NCBI GenBank assembly: GCA_913057905.1
Contig: CAJXPB010000001.1
Span: forward strand, 1,488,001-1,552,000
Length of the DNA: 64,000 nt
Origin: an uncultured Pseudomonadota bacterium
GTDB taxonomy: Bacteria > Myxococcota_A > Bradymonadia > Bradymonadales > Bradymonadaceae
Reading direction: 5' to 3'
A program made the translations under genes and the position numbers. The notes below the pieces were generated by a model. That model was given only the letters and a program-made list of their open reading frames with translations. It ran no database searches and was not told where the DNA came from. The stretch's first letter is position 1. Each line of letters starts with the position of its first letter. This document shows positions 25,101-34,037 of the stretch, piece by piece.

Positions 25101-25733
25101 CAGGTAGTGGCAGTCATTGGTCGCCACCAGGGGGATGTCGAGTTCGTCGGAGAGATCGATGAGGGTCTCCGTGCATTTTTGCTGCTCGGGAAACCCGTTG
25201 TCCATGATCTCGAGGTAGTAGTGATCCTCCGGGAACAGTTCCTTGTATTTGAGGGCAATCTCCCGGGCCTCATCGAGATCGTCCTGCAGGATCGCTTGAT
25301 TGATCTCGCTGCCGAGGTCGCCGGATAGACAGATCAGGCCCTCGCGGTGCTGGCTGAGGAGCTCGTAATTGATCCGGGGGGTCTCCGAGGGCTCGTGGTA
25401 CCCGTTCATCCACGCCATGGAATTCAGGTACGCAAGGTTGAAATACCCCTCGTTGTTCTTGGCGATCAACGTCAGGTGGTACGACTCCGGCGCGGAGGCC
25501 TCGGTGTAGTCGTCCTCCTTGGTGACGTACATCTCGCAGCCGATAATCGGCTTGATGTCGTGGTCGTCGGCTGCGTTCTGGAAATCGACGGCCCCGTAGA
25601 GGTTGCCGTGGTCGGTCATGGCCACGGCGTCCATACCGAGCTCATCGACCCGTTCCATCAACTCGGGGATCTTGATCGCCCCGTCGAGCAGGCTGAACTG
25701 GGTGTGTACGTGCAGGTGAACGAAATCGTCCAT
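22152..25733 (-). CDS. dnaE: DNA polymerase III alpha subunit
   Basis: 1193 aa, full length for DnaE1. In order: PHP domain (FVHLHVHTQFSLLDG at the start), C-family polymerase palm with GPGRGSGAGSL and the catalytic-Asp motif PDFDIDFCMNRRGEV, fingers (GAMGKKKEK-like region, then YGFNKSHSAAYALL), tandem helix-hairpin-helix, and a C-terminal OB fold (VTVAGVVADMTERPL). This is the main replicative polymerase subunit. The PHP metal ligands appear intact in the first 30 residues. It is probably transcribed with the zinc-ribbon/TPR gene upstream (43-base gap). Confidence 0.96.
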   Translation of the reverse strand: MDDFVHLHVHTQFSLLDGAIKIPELMERVDELGMDAVAMTDHGNLYGAVDFQNAADDHDIKPIIGCEMYVTKEDDYTEASAPESYHLTLIAKNNEGYFNLAYLNSMAWMNGYHEPSETPRINYELLSQHREGLICLSGDLGSEINQAILQDDLDEAREIALKYKELFPEDHYYLEIMDNGFPEQQKCTETLIDLSDELDIPLVATNDCHYLDRDDALAQAILVCISLGKTVELDRLMEHDVDQLYLRSPEEMREIFSHVPEACDNTVKIAEMCDVEIPLGEIYLPQTDVPDAFIEERGLEDADRNILVHEYFEYSARQGLEERFEEFDAEAKEYDRQEYFDRLDHEIEIIREMDYPGYFLIVADFINWAKQQNIPVGPGRGSGAGSLVAYAMRITGLDPIPYDLLFERFLNPERVSMPDFDIDFCMNRRGEVIDYVADKYGEKNVGQIITYGKLKAKGTIRDVGRTLNLSYGETDRIAKLIPDEPGISLDEALAEEPKLRELRREDDRVDALFDIALSVENLNRQAGIHAAGVVISDNPVWERVPVKRGDQGEMVTQFAMEQVEQAGLIKFDFLGLKTLTVIDTAIQLINQQRGADEPTLRADDIPLDDEGTYDLISSGDTTGVFQLESEGFQRILQRLKPSQFEDVIASVALYRPGPLGSGMVDDYIDRKHGRKEVEYPHPWLEDVLEPTFGVMVYQEQVMQTAQIMAGYSLGGADLLRRAMGKKKEKVMKKQRQIFLDGADEKGVDPDKAEEIFDLMAQFASYGFNKSHSAAYALLTCQTAYLKAHYPVEFMAALMTCDRDNSDKIVGFLNETKAMGIEVMPPDVNESGMNFSVSDGKIRFGMAAIKGVGPAVIRSILEARQEGGAFESLYDFCERVDFENLNKSTIEKLVESGAFDSIGPDEQPEWIGDIAAARAKMYEAVEQAVSRGQKKQHEKEVGQNNLFGMMSEDAREEVLEDTYPDVKPWSDRDLLKRERDRLGFYVTGHPLDRYDNDLRLYNVTHLEDVADGRGLQKHDGVTVAGVVADMTERPLKSGDGRMAFVTLEDRTGRIEVLVFSRQFAAYEEALKSGDPILVRGDVMVEGDGDAKSRKVRADEIVRLIDARKDKVNWVNLEVREAEVSNGELDTLRDVLRRHPGDCRARIGIEIDTDEGAGHARMALPEDFSVEPSNELLQAIDRVFGRPVVELGRSR

Positions 25734-25776
25734 CGTTCGCTCGTCTCGAGAAACTGTCAGAGGGTGTCGGTGCGTC

Positions 25777-27186
25777 TCAGAGGCCGAGTTTTTGTTTCAA
25801 CTGATCGGCCTGATATTCAGCGATACTCGTCTTGGGTCCGTCCGGGTGAGCCTCCTGGTAACGGCGATATGCATCGAGGGCCTCTTTTGGGCGACCGCGT
25901 TCGCGCTCGGCCTTGCCCAGCCCGATCAGAGCATCGCCGTAGTCCGGGCGGGCGGCAAGGGCCTGTTGAAAGGCGTCTGCTGCCGCCTGGGCACGGCCCA
26001 GATTGAGCATGGCCCACCCGATACCGGTCTGAGCGGCGGGACTTGCCTGGCGCAGTTGGGCCGCGCGTCGGTAGAGCTCCAGTGCCTTCTGTGGAGCCCC
26101 GTTTCGCAGGGCGCGGTCGGCGGAGGTCAACGTCGCCTCGAAGCCCTGTGGGCCGGCCTTCTGGTGTGGCTGATCGTCCGTCTTCTGGGCGTCGCTGGCG
26201 GTGTGGGCTCGGCGGGCCTTTTTTATTCCGGCGGCGATCCCCTTTGAGATCACTCCCCTGGCCTCGGAGGCGCCGGCACGAACCCGCTCGGCGATCTTCG
26301 AGTCGACGCGCCGGCTCGCCTCGCCGATCGCTTCGGCGACATGGCGACGCGGAGCATCCATCGCTGTGGCCGACAACTCGCTCGTCTGGCCGCCCGAGAC
26401 GACGGTCTGCAGTCGTTCGATGAGCCCGGTCCGATCGGCGACCACGTAGGCAGCCGCCCCGAGCAACATGACCACGATCGCCCCGACGCTCCACCAGACC
26501 GGCGAGCGCGAAAAACTCGAGGCATCGGGGTACTCGGCGACGGTGCTCTCCAGCGGGGTGTCGTCCTCGAAGGACCACCCTTCGGACGCTTCGGATGGCT
26601 CGTCGCCGCCTCCGCTGCCGAACCGATCGCTCTCGAGTTGAACGCGCTTCGAGCCGTCGCCCGATCCCTGGTCGGACTCGGCGCCGGCCCCCGGGGTTCC
26701 CGGAGTCGTTGCTTCGGACGCCGATGCATCGTCGGGCTGTCGAGAGGTCCCATCGGCCGGCCGCGCCGCTCGGCCCCCGGCGCGCTGGTCGCTCCCGGGT
26801 CTCGGCCCGGCGGACTGTTCGGTCCGTCGATCGGCACCCTGCCCCCCGCCGCCGACATTGTTTGCTACCTGAAAGACCGGGGCCAGTTCCCCCATGTTGC
26901 CGAGCGTCTTCCATGAGCGGCCACTCCGAGACACCTCCCAGCTCCGGTCGACCTTCCCATCCCGAATCCATCCGTGCAGCGTCTCGAACCCGTCGAAGTA
27001 CAGCACATCACCGGACTCGGGGTCGCGGACCATCCAACGCTGTTGGTCTTCACGGCTGGGTCGCGCGTCTGCCCCAAGCCGAAAGATATGCTGGCATTCC
27101 CGGCATTTCAGCGTCGCCGACTCGGAGGTGATCCGGTCGTCATCGACCTCGTAGACCGTTTCACACTGTGGGCAACGAATATCCAT
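25777..27186 (-). CDS. MJ0042 zinc-ribbon / GYF-like / TPR membrane protein
   Basis: 469 aa from ATG27186. Residues 1-40 are an MJ0042-type zinc ribbon (IRCPQCETVYEVDDDRI...LKCRECQHIFRL, two CxxC pairs). Residues about 48-100 resemble a GYF_2-type domain (RWMVRDPESGDVLYFDGFETLHGWI). A low-complexity Gly/Ser/Asp linker, one membrane helix (WWSVGAIVVMLLGAAAYVV) and C-terminal TPRs (LELYRRAAQLRQ, AADAFQQALAARPDYGDALI) follow. This domain order is common in Myxococcota, including gliding-motility GltJ-type proteins, where the ribbon is cytoplasmic and the TPRs periplasmic. Specific function unknown. Confidence 0.8.
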   Translation of the reverse strand: MDIRCPQCETVYEVDDDRITSESATLKCRECQHIFRLGADARPSREDQQRWMVRDPESGDVLYFDGFETLHGWIRDGKVDRSWEVSRSGRSWKTLGNMGELAPVFQVANNVGGGGQGADRRTEQSAGPRPGSDQRAGGRAARPADGTSRQPDDASASEATTPGTPGAGAESDQGSGDGSKRVQLESDRFGSGGGDEPSEASEGWSFEDDTPLESTVAEYPDASSFSRSPVWWSVGAIVVMLLGAAAYVVADRTGLIERLQTVVSGGQTSELSATAMDAPRRHVAEAIGEASRRVDSKIAERVRAGASEARGVISKGIAAGIKKARRAHTASDAQKTDDQPHQKAGPQGFEATLTSADRALRNGAPQKALELYRRAAQLRQASPAAQTGIGWAMLNLGRAQAAADAFQQALAARPDYGDALIGLGKAERERGRPKEALDAYRRYQEAHPDGPKTSIAEYQADQLKQKLGL

Positions 27187-27370
27187 AGTCGACTGTCGGG
27201 GCCCTGAATCGGTCCCGGCTCGTTCGATGAACTCGATGTATCGGACGTCTTCGAGACCGCGAATCGCTTGCCGTTCGCGAGGCAGGTGTGGCATTTAAGC
27301 ACACGTTCGGATTCATCCGCAAGATCCCGCAACCGCCGACCCGGGGTCCCGATCCCGAAGCGACGAGACG

Positions 27371-28015
27371 ATGCGCCTGCACTGGGTTCGACGAGACCGA
27401 TGCCGCCTTCGACCGGCCGCCTCGTGCGACCGAATCGGTTGGAGATCTCTGGCCAGCCACGACACCCTCCTCGAATGGCCGCTCACCGCAGATGGACCGG
27501 TCGCAGAGTCGATGCGGTGGCTGATCGAACGCGACGGGATCATCGTCGGCGGGCTCGCCCTCGCCGCGGTCGCCGTCGACCCCTCCGAACCGCTGCACCC
27601 CTGGGAGGAGCTCGGCACTTCCCCGCCCAGCCCCGGGTCAGATCCGCCATCGCCCGGCCGCCTGGTGACCCGGCTCTTTGCGGGCCCGGCATCGGTCTGC
27701 GACCATCCGGACCAGACCATCCGCTGGGCCATCGACGCGCCGTTGAAGGCGTTGCTCCAGCAGGCGGGCGGCCGCCGTCTGGTGGCGCGGGTCCCCCTCG
27801 ATTGGTTGCCCGAACCCGCCCCCTCAGGCGACCCGGGCGATGCGCCCAGCCGGGGCATCCGGTGGACGCCGTCGGCCTGGCTGCAGCAATTCACCTACCG
27901 GTCTCTCGACGCCCGCGCTCTCTCTATCTGGACCGATGCCGGGTTTCGTCTGGAGGGCTTCTACGGGTCCGAGCCGCCGGTGGCGCGTCTGGTCTGGGAC
28001 AACACACGCGGATAA
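27371..28015 (+). CDS. Hypothetical protein, possibly acetyltransferase-like
   Basis: 214 aa, not recognised. The C-terminal region (FTYRSLDARALSIWTDAGFRLEGFYGSE) looks like the last strands of a GNAT fold, but no acetyl-CoA loop is visible. GC at third codon positions is high and steady from about codon 35 onward and mixed before that, so the true start may lie downstream (ATG27512). The 184-base stretch between it and the zinc-ribbon gene shows nothing further. Confidence 0.5.
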   Translation: MRLHWVRRDRCRLRPAASCDRIGWRSLASHDTLLEWPLTADGPVAESMRWLIERDGIIVGGLALAAVAVDPSEPLHPWEELGTSPPSPGSDPPSPGRLVTRLFAGPASVCDHPDQTIRWAIDAPLKALLQQAGGRRLVARVPLDWLPEPAPSGDPGDAPSRGIRWTPSAWLQQFTYRSLDARALSIWTDAGFRLEGFYGSEPPVARLVWDNTRG

Positions 28016-28020
28016 CCCGG

Positions 28021-28064
28021 ATAAAAACGACCCCTGCCGGCGAATCGTTCGTCGGCAGGGGTCG
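28021..28064 (-). terminator. Rho-independent terminator of the F0 operon
   Basis: A 17-bp stem (28028-28044 pairing with 28048-28064, one G-U type mismatch, three-base loop) is followed on the minus strand by a U-rich run (complement of ATAAAAA, 28021-28027). It lies 33 bases past the atpE stop and in front of the end of the rightward hypothetical gene. Confidence 0.9.
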
Positions 28065-28096
28065 ATGTGGGTCGGTCGCATGTCGGATCCGTCTGA

Positions 28097-28471
28097 TCAG
28101 CCACCCAGGACCGACGAGATGACAGCGGCGTCGATTTTGGCCTGAAGCAGGTAGGTGATGACCAACGCGTAGATGACCAGCGACTCGATGAGAGCCAGAC
28201 CCAGAATAAACGGGACGAAGACCTGGTCACGGGAGCCCGGGTTGCGGGCGATTCCTTCCATGGCGGCAGCCACGGCGTTTCCCTGACCCAGCGCGCCACC
28301 GAAGGCGGCGATGCCGATGCCGATGCCGGCGGCGATGGCGATCCAGGAATAGACCGACAGGCCAGCGGCGGCTCCGGCAGCCGCTTCAGGCTGCGCGAAT
28401 GCCGAGGCGCTCCAGAGGCCGATGACGGCAAAGGTGCTCACGAAGGCGACAAGCTTCTTGCTAACTTTCAT
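28097..28471 (-). CDS. atpE: F0F1 ATP synthase subunit c with signal-like N-terminal extension
   Basis: 124 aa; typical c subunits are 75-90. The extra N-terminus is a signal-peptide-like segment ([18 protein letters not shown]) plus an Ala/Gly linker. The two-helix hairpin follows, with the polar loop ARNP and the ion-binding carboxylate Glu96. Gln63, Glu96, Ser97 and Tyr101 have the spacing of the Na+-binding site of Na+-dependent c rings (Gln to Glu 33 residues); the Thr after Ser is Leu here. The strong ribosome site GGAGGA suits the high copy number of subunit c. It is last in the F0 operon. F1 genes are not in the window. Confidence 0.95.
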   Translation of the reverse strand: MKVSKKLVAFVSTFAVIGLWSASAFAQPEAAAGAAAGLSVYSWIAIAAGIGIGIAAFGGALGQGNAVAAAMEGIARNPGSRDQVFVPFILGLALIESLVIYALVITYLLQAKIDAAVISSVLGG

Positions 28472-28518
28472 AAACTCAATCCTCCAAGTGGGTAAGCAGC
28501 ACTCTCATGGTTTTAACA

Positions 28519-28547
28519 CCGCATGCTGCGGGTTCGTTTATACGAAC
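28519..28547 (-). promoter_or_regulatory. Two small palindromes in the atpB-atpE intergenic region
   Basis: CCGCATGCTGCGG (28519-28531) and GTTCGT-TTAT-ACGAAC (28532-28547) abut each other in the 126-base spacer before atpE. They could form RNA hairpins that stabilise the atpE segment or expose its ribosome site, as intercistronic elements do in other atp operons, or one could be a DNA operator. The spacer is unusually long for this tight operon. Confidence 0.4.
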
Positions 28548-28597
28548 GATCAGACCATTGCAAGTGGGGCGAGCCACAGGGGCCGACCCCTCCGGAC

Positions 28598-29392
28598 TCA
28601 ATGTCCTTCTTCGACGGCGAGTCCGATGTAGACCGTCGACAAAAGCGCGAAGACCAGGGTCTGCACGACCGAGATAATCAACCCCAGAAAGAGGAAGGGA
28701 ATCGGCAGCAGAATGGGCGCGCCCAGAAACGTTTCAGCGAGTTGACTGAAGGCGACCAGGACCGTGTGGTCTCCGCCCATGTTTCCCGTCAGACGTACCG
28801 ACAGGCTGATGGGACGGAAGATGTGACCGATCGCCTCGATCGGAATCATCAGAAAGAAGAGCCACCAGACGGGCCCGACGAACTCCTTGAAGTAGGCGAT
28901 CCCGTGGCGGAACACGCCGATGGCGTTGTAGCAAAGGAAGACCGACAGCCCCATCGCGATGGTCGTATTCAGATTCTGGGTCGGCGGGATGAACCCGGGC
29001 ACCAACCCCAGAAGGTTCGAGATCAGAATGAACATCGACAGCCCGATGATCAGCGGGAAGTACCGCCGGGCGTTCTCCTCGCCCATGATCTGACCCATGG
29101 TGTCGAGGGCGAAGTCAAAGATCGCCTCGATCATGTTCCGTGCCGAGATACCTGGATCGGGCAAGATCGCATCCTGGCCCTCCCCGGAAAACGAGCCGCG
29201 GACCATCAGGGCGATCACACACACGATCAGGGCCGCGACGACGGTCATCAGCACGTGAGTGACCCCGACGTGCCCCGAGCCGGTCAGAATCGGGTCGCCA
29301 AAGACGGCATTCCATCCCTCGCCGTGGGTATCGACGCCCATCGCGTCGGCCAGGGCCTTCTCGACGGGGTGAAGTATCGTTTTATCAGCCAT
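28598..29392 (-). CDS. atpB: F0F1 ATP synthase subunit a
   Basis: 264 aa from ATG29392 (an upstream in-frame start at 29437 would run into the preceding gene). Multiple membrane helices; the essential Arg lies in ISLSVRLTGNMGGDH and is followed by helix 5 (FLFLGLIISVVQTLVFALL) with Gln. LGLVPGF in the middle is typical. Subunit a forms the ion half-channels at the c ring. It overlaps the end of the atpI-like gene by eight bases. Confidence 0.95.
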   Translation of the reverse strand: MADKTILHPVEKALADAMGVDTHGEGWNAVFGDPILTGSGHVGVTHVLMTVVAALIVCVIALMVRGSFSGEGQDAILPDPGISARNMIEAIFDFALDTMGQIMGEENARRYFPLIIGLSMFILISNLLGLVPGFIPPTQNLNTTIAMGLSVFLCYNAIGVFRHGIAYFKEFVGPVWWLFFLMIPIEAIGHIFRPISLSVRLTGNMGGDHTVLVAFSQLAETFLGAPILLPIPFLFLGLIISVVQTLVFALLSTVYIGLAVEEGH

Positions 29393-29783
29393 GAGTGAAA
29401 TCTCGTTGTAAGGTTTCCCAGACCAGCGCCACCACAAAGATCGAATAGCCGATGGCCAGGCCCAGGGGGTCCGCCCCGAGAATCATCGCCCCCAGGGCGA
29501 GTCCCAGTAGCAACATCATTTTGACAACCAGCAGCACGACCCAGGGGGCCGCGTTGGCGGAGTCCTCTGCGCCGTCGTCCTCGTCGGGTTCAGCAGCGTC
29601 GAGGATTCGGCGGCCGAGCCAGCCGACGACCGCCAGGTTTCCGGCGGCCAACAGCGTGCCGACCCCGACCGAGACGCCGAAGTGGAGGCCGACCAGCACG
29701 GCGAGCATCGCCGCGAAAGGTCCGCCCAGGGCGAGGGTCCTGTAGACCGCCCGCCGCACTACCGACTCAATCGGTCGCGTCAT
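29385..29783 (-). CDS. atpI: ATP synthase subunit I-like protein
   Basis: 132 aa with four hydrophobic segments in two pairs (about 18-35, 40-60, 80-95, 100-125), separated by an acidic loop (EPDEDDGAEDS). Position between atpZ and atpB and this topology match the ATP-synt_I family, which helps assemble the c ring or carries Mg2+. It overlaps atpZ by 17 bases and atpB by eight. Confidence 0.82.
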   Translation of the reverse strand: MTRPIESVVRRAVYRTLALGGPFAAMLAVLVGLHFGVSVGVGTLLAAGNLAVVGWLGRRILDAAEPDEDDGAEDSANAAPWVVLLVVKMMLLLGLALGAMILGADPLGLAIGYSIFVVALVWETLQRDFTHG

Positions 29784-30045
29784 CGGTCGACTCCCGCGAG
29801 GTGTCCAAAAACCGGCTCACCACGCGCCATATATGTAGTCCGACGGCCACGAGGGCCAGGACCAGCCCGAGGACCGTCGCCAATGGCTCGGTCCCGAACC
29901 GGGCGTCGAGTCGATTTCCCAGCCAGACGCCGGCCACGGTGAATCCGACAATCTCGAATCCGAGTCCGGCGACGATGGCAGCCTGCGCATACAGCGATGG
30001 CTTCGACTCGTCGGGCGTATCCGTATCGTCTGGCTCGGGTGTCAT
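29767..30045 (-). CDS. atpZ: AtpZ/AtpI-family small membrane protein
   Basis: 92 aa from ATG30045. An acidic N-terminus is followed by two hydrophobic helices (AAIVAGLGFEIVGFTVAGVWLG and LATVLGLVLALVAVGLHIW) separated by the short NRLDARFG loop, the AtpZ pattern. It is first in the F0 operon. AtpZ with AtpI has been described as a Mg2+/Ca2+ transporter supporting the ATP synthase; that role here is by family only. The operon promoter should lie in the 91 bases between it and gyrA; no clear match was seen. Confidence 0.82.
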   Translation of the reverse strand: MTPEPDDTDTPDESKPSLYAQAAIVAGLGFEIVGFTVAGVWLGNRLDARFGTEPLATVLGLVLALVAVGLHIWRVVSRFLDTSRESTDDATD

Positions 30046-30136
30046 GCGCAACTCTTTTGTCGTGCAAGTACACCCGGGGACACTACCGCGTCGCGGCGGA
30101 GCTAACACACCGGATATGGGGCGTCAACGGCGTAGA

Positions 30137-32686
<2,550 letters not shown>

Positions 32687-32971
32687 AATATCTCTCTCCT
32701 GCGGGATCGTCCGAACTTGCTAGCCCCTGCTATCAAGGCGCTGTCGTGGACTCAAGCCTGATCGTATCCAGATCGAGCATCTGGCGTGATCTCCCCCGGA
32801 AACGGGGGGTCCGAGGCAGTACTACCGCGCGGGCGCTGCACTCGTCGCCCGATGATCTCGCGTGCCTATCTTCCAGTCAGGCCGGCGAGATACCGGCTGG
32901 CGTCGCCCCTCGATCCGCGGCGTCGTGCGAGTGGCCGGCGGGGTGAGCGGTCCCCCTTCGCGCGGGCGCGT

Positions 32972-32999
32972 TTGATAAGGTATGCTTTTTGCTTACATT
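32972..32999 (+). promoter_or_regulatory. Candidate sigma70-type promoter of the RpoE/SigH-like sigma gene
   Basis: TTGATA (32972-32977), a 16-base spacer rich in T, then TACATT (32994-32999). This is the most AT-rich stretch of the region. The transcript would have a leader of about 145 bases. Confidence 0.45.
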
Positions 33000-33064
33000 G
33001 TTTGGTGCAGTCGGGGCCGATGCCTGGTTCCGGCACAGAGATCGGACCGTCGTCGAAATGTTGT

Positions 33065-33093
33065 GAAACTTTGGAGTGGCTGATGTTGTCTAA
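33065..33093 (+). promoter_or_regulatory. Candidate ECF-type (autoregulatory) promoter
   Basis: GAAACTT (33065-33071) and GTCTAA (33088-33093), 16 bases apart, resemble RpoE-type -35 GGAACTT and -10 TCTRA elements. It lies 57 bases upstream of the sigma gene it would control, as expected of a self-regulated ECF factor. Confidence 0.45.
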
Positions 33094-33149
33094 CCAGTGA
33101 CGGATGGATTGCGACGGTACCCACGACTTCAACGCAGGAGGTACCACCG

Positions 33150-33860
33150 ATGAGCATGCTAGCGCTGAACGACTTCAATCGCTCCGACCTCGGCGAAGAA
33201 GGGTCCGAGAAAATGGCGGACTTCGAAGAATCGGCGATGGGTCATCTCAACGAACTGTACGCCAAGGGGCTGCAGTACACTAAAAACGAGAAGGATGCCG
33301 AGGACCTGGTCCAGGAGACGCTGGTCAAGGCCTACAGCAACTGGGATCGCTTCGAGAAGGGCACCAACTGTCGTGCGTGGCTCTTCACCATCCTTCGAAA
33401 CACCTTTATCAATCGCTACCGCCGCAAAAAACGCGAGCGAGAGATCCTCAACTCCGACGACACGACCCCCGTGGAGCACAACTTCTTCAACAGGGAGTCG
33501 ACCGACTACTACGAGAGCCCCGAACGCGAGACGATGGACAAGACCTTCAGCCAGGATCTGCGCCTCGCGCTGGCTGAATTGCCCGAGGAATTCCGGCGCG
33601 TCGTGATTCTCGCCGACCTCAACGACTTCTCGTACAAAGAAGTCGCCTACATTCTGGAGTGTCCGGTCGGCACGGTGATGAGCCGACTGTTTCGCGGACG
33701 CAAGCTGATGCGGCAGGAACTCGCCGATGAAGCCTACGATCGCGGCATCATCCGCGACGTCGAACCCTTCATGCACGATGAGACCAACCGGACCCGTCGA
33801 TCCGTGCGGGAACGCAACGGCGACGACGAGGACGATGGCGATGCAAAACGGGCCGGCTGA
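33150..33860 (+). CDS. ECF RNA polymerase sigma factor, RpoE/SigH-like
   Basis: 236 aa. Region 2 (about 30-95) includes DAEDLVQETLVKAYSNWDRF and GTNCRAWLFTILRNTFINRYR, the hallmark of the SigH/SigR/RpoE-like subgroup linked to thiol and envelope stress in other bacteria. Region 4 is at about 145-195 (LPEEFRRVVILADLNDFSYKEVA, CPVGTVMSRLFRGR). The C-terminus is an acidic extension. AGGAGG precedes ATG33150. No anti-sigma factor gene is adjacent, which is unusual for this subgroup. Confidence 0.92.
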   Translation: MSMLALNDFNRSDLGEEGSEKMADFEESAMGHLNELYAKGLQYTKNEKDAEDLVQETLVKAYSNWDRFEKGTNCRAWLFTILRNTFINRYRRKKREREILNSDDTTPVEHNFFNRESTDYYESPERETMDKTFSQDLRLALAELPEEFRRVVILADLNDFSYKEVAYILECPVGTVMSRLFRGRKLMRQELADEAYDRGIIRDVEPFMHDETNRTRRSVRERNGDDEDDGDAKRAG

Positions 33861-33896
33861 CCAGACTTCCCGCCCTACAGATTCCGAACGAATCGA

Positions 33897-33932
33897 AGAA
33901 AGAGCCGACGGCGACGTCGGCTCTTTCTTTTT
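33897..33932 (+). terminator. Rho-independent terminator after the sigma-factor gene
   Basis: A perfect 14-bp stem (33897-33910 with 33915-33928), loop GCGA, and a run of Ts to 33932. It ends the sigma transcript 36 bases after the stop and insulates the next gene. Confidence 0.95.
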
Positions 33933-34037
33933 GATGCAACGCCGTTGCGCCCGATAGTATCAGGGCGGTGCAAAAACCCCGCCGAGCTGCTACGCTCCGC
34001 GCCGACACGTTCCCCGACTTCGAGTGTGCCGCTGCAC

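Larger units (their letters stand above)
32687..33149. other. 463-base non-coding region between divergent gyrA and the sigma-factor gene
   Basis: Short open frames here look random. The right half holds two promoter candidates for the sigma gene (32972-32999 and 33065-33093). The left half next to gyrA shows only the gyrase ribosome site and a weak GCCGG...CCGGC inverted repeat near 32882-32900. No tRNA or recognisable small RNA was seen. Confidence 0.6.

Noticed and set aside
32746-33147. Several short open frames between gyrA and the sigma gene
   Set aside because: Both strands show overlapping frames with no ribosome sites or family features; better explained as promoter region.
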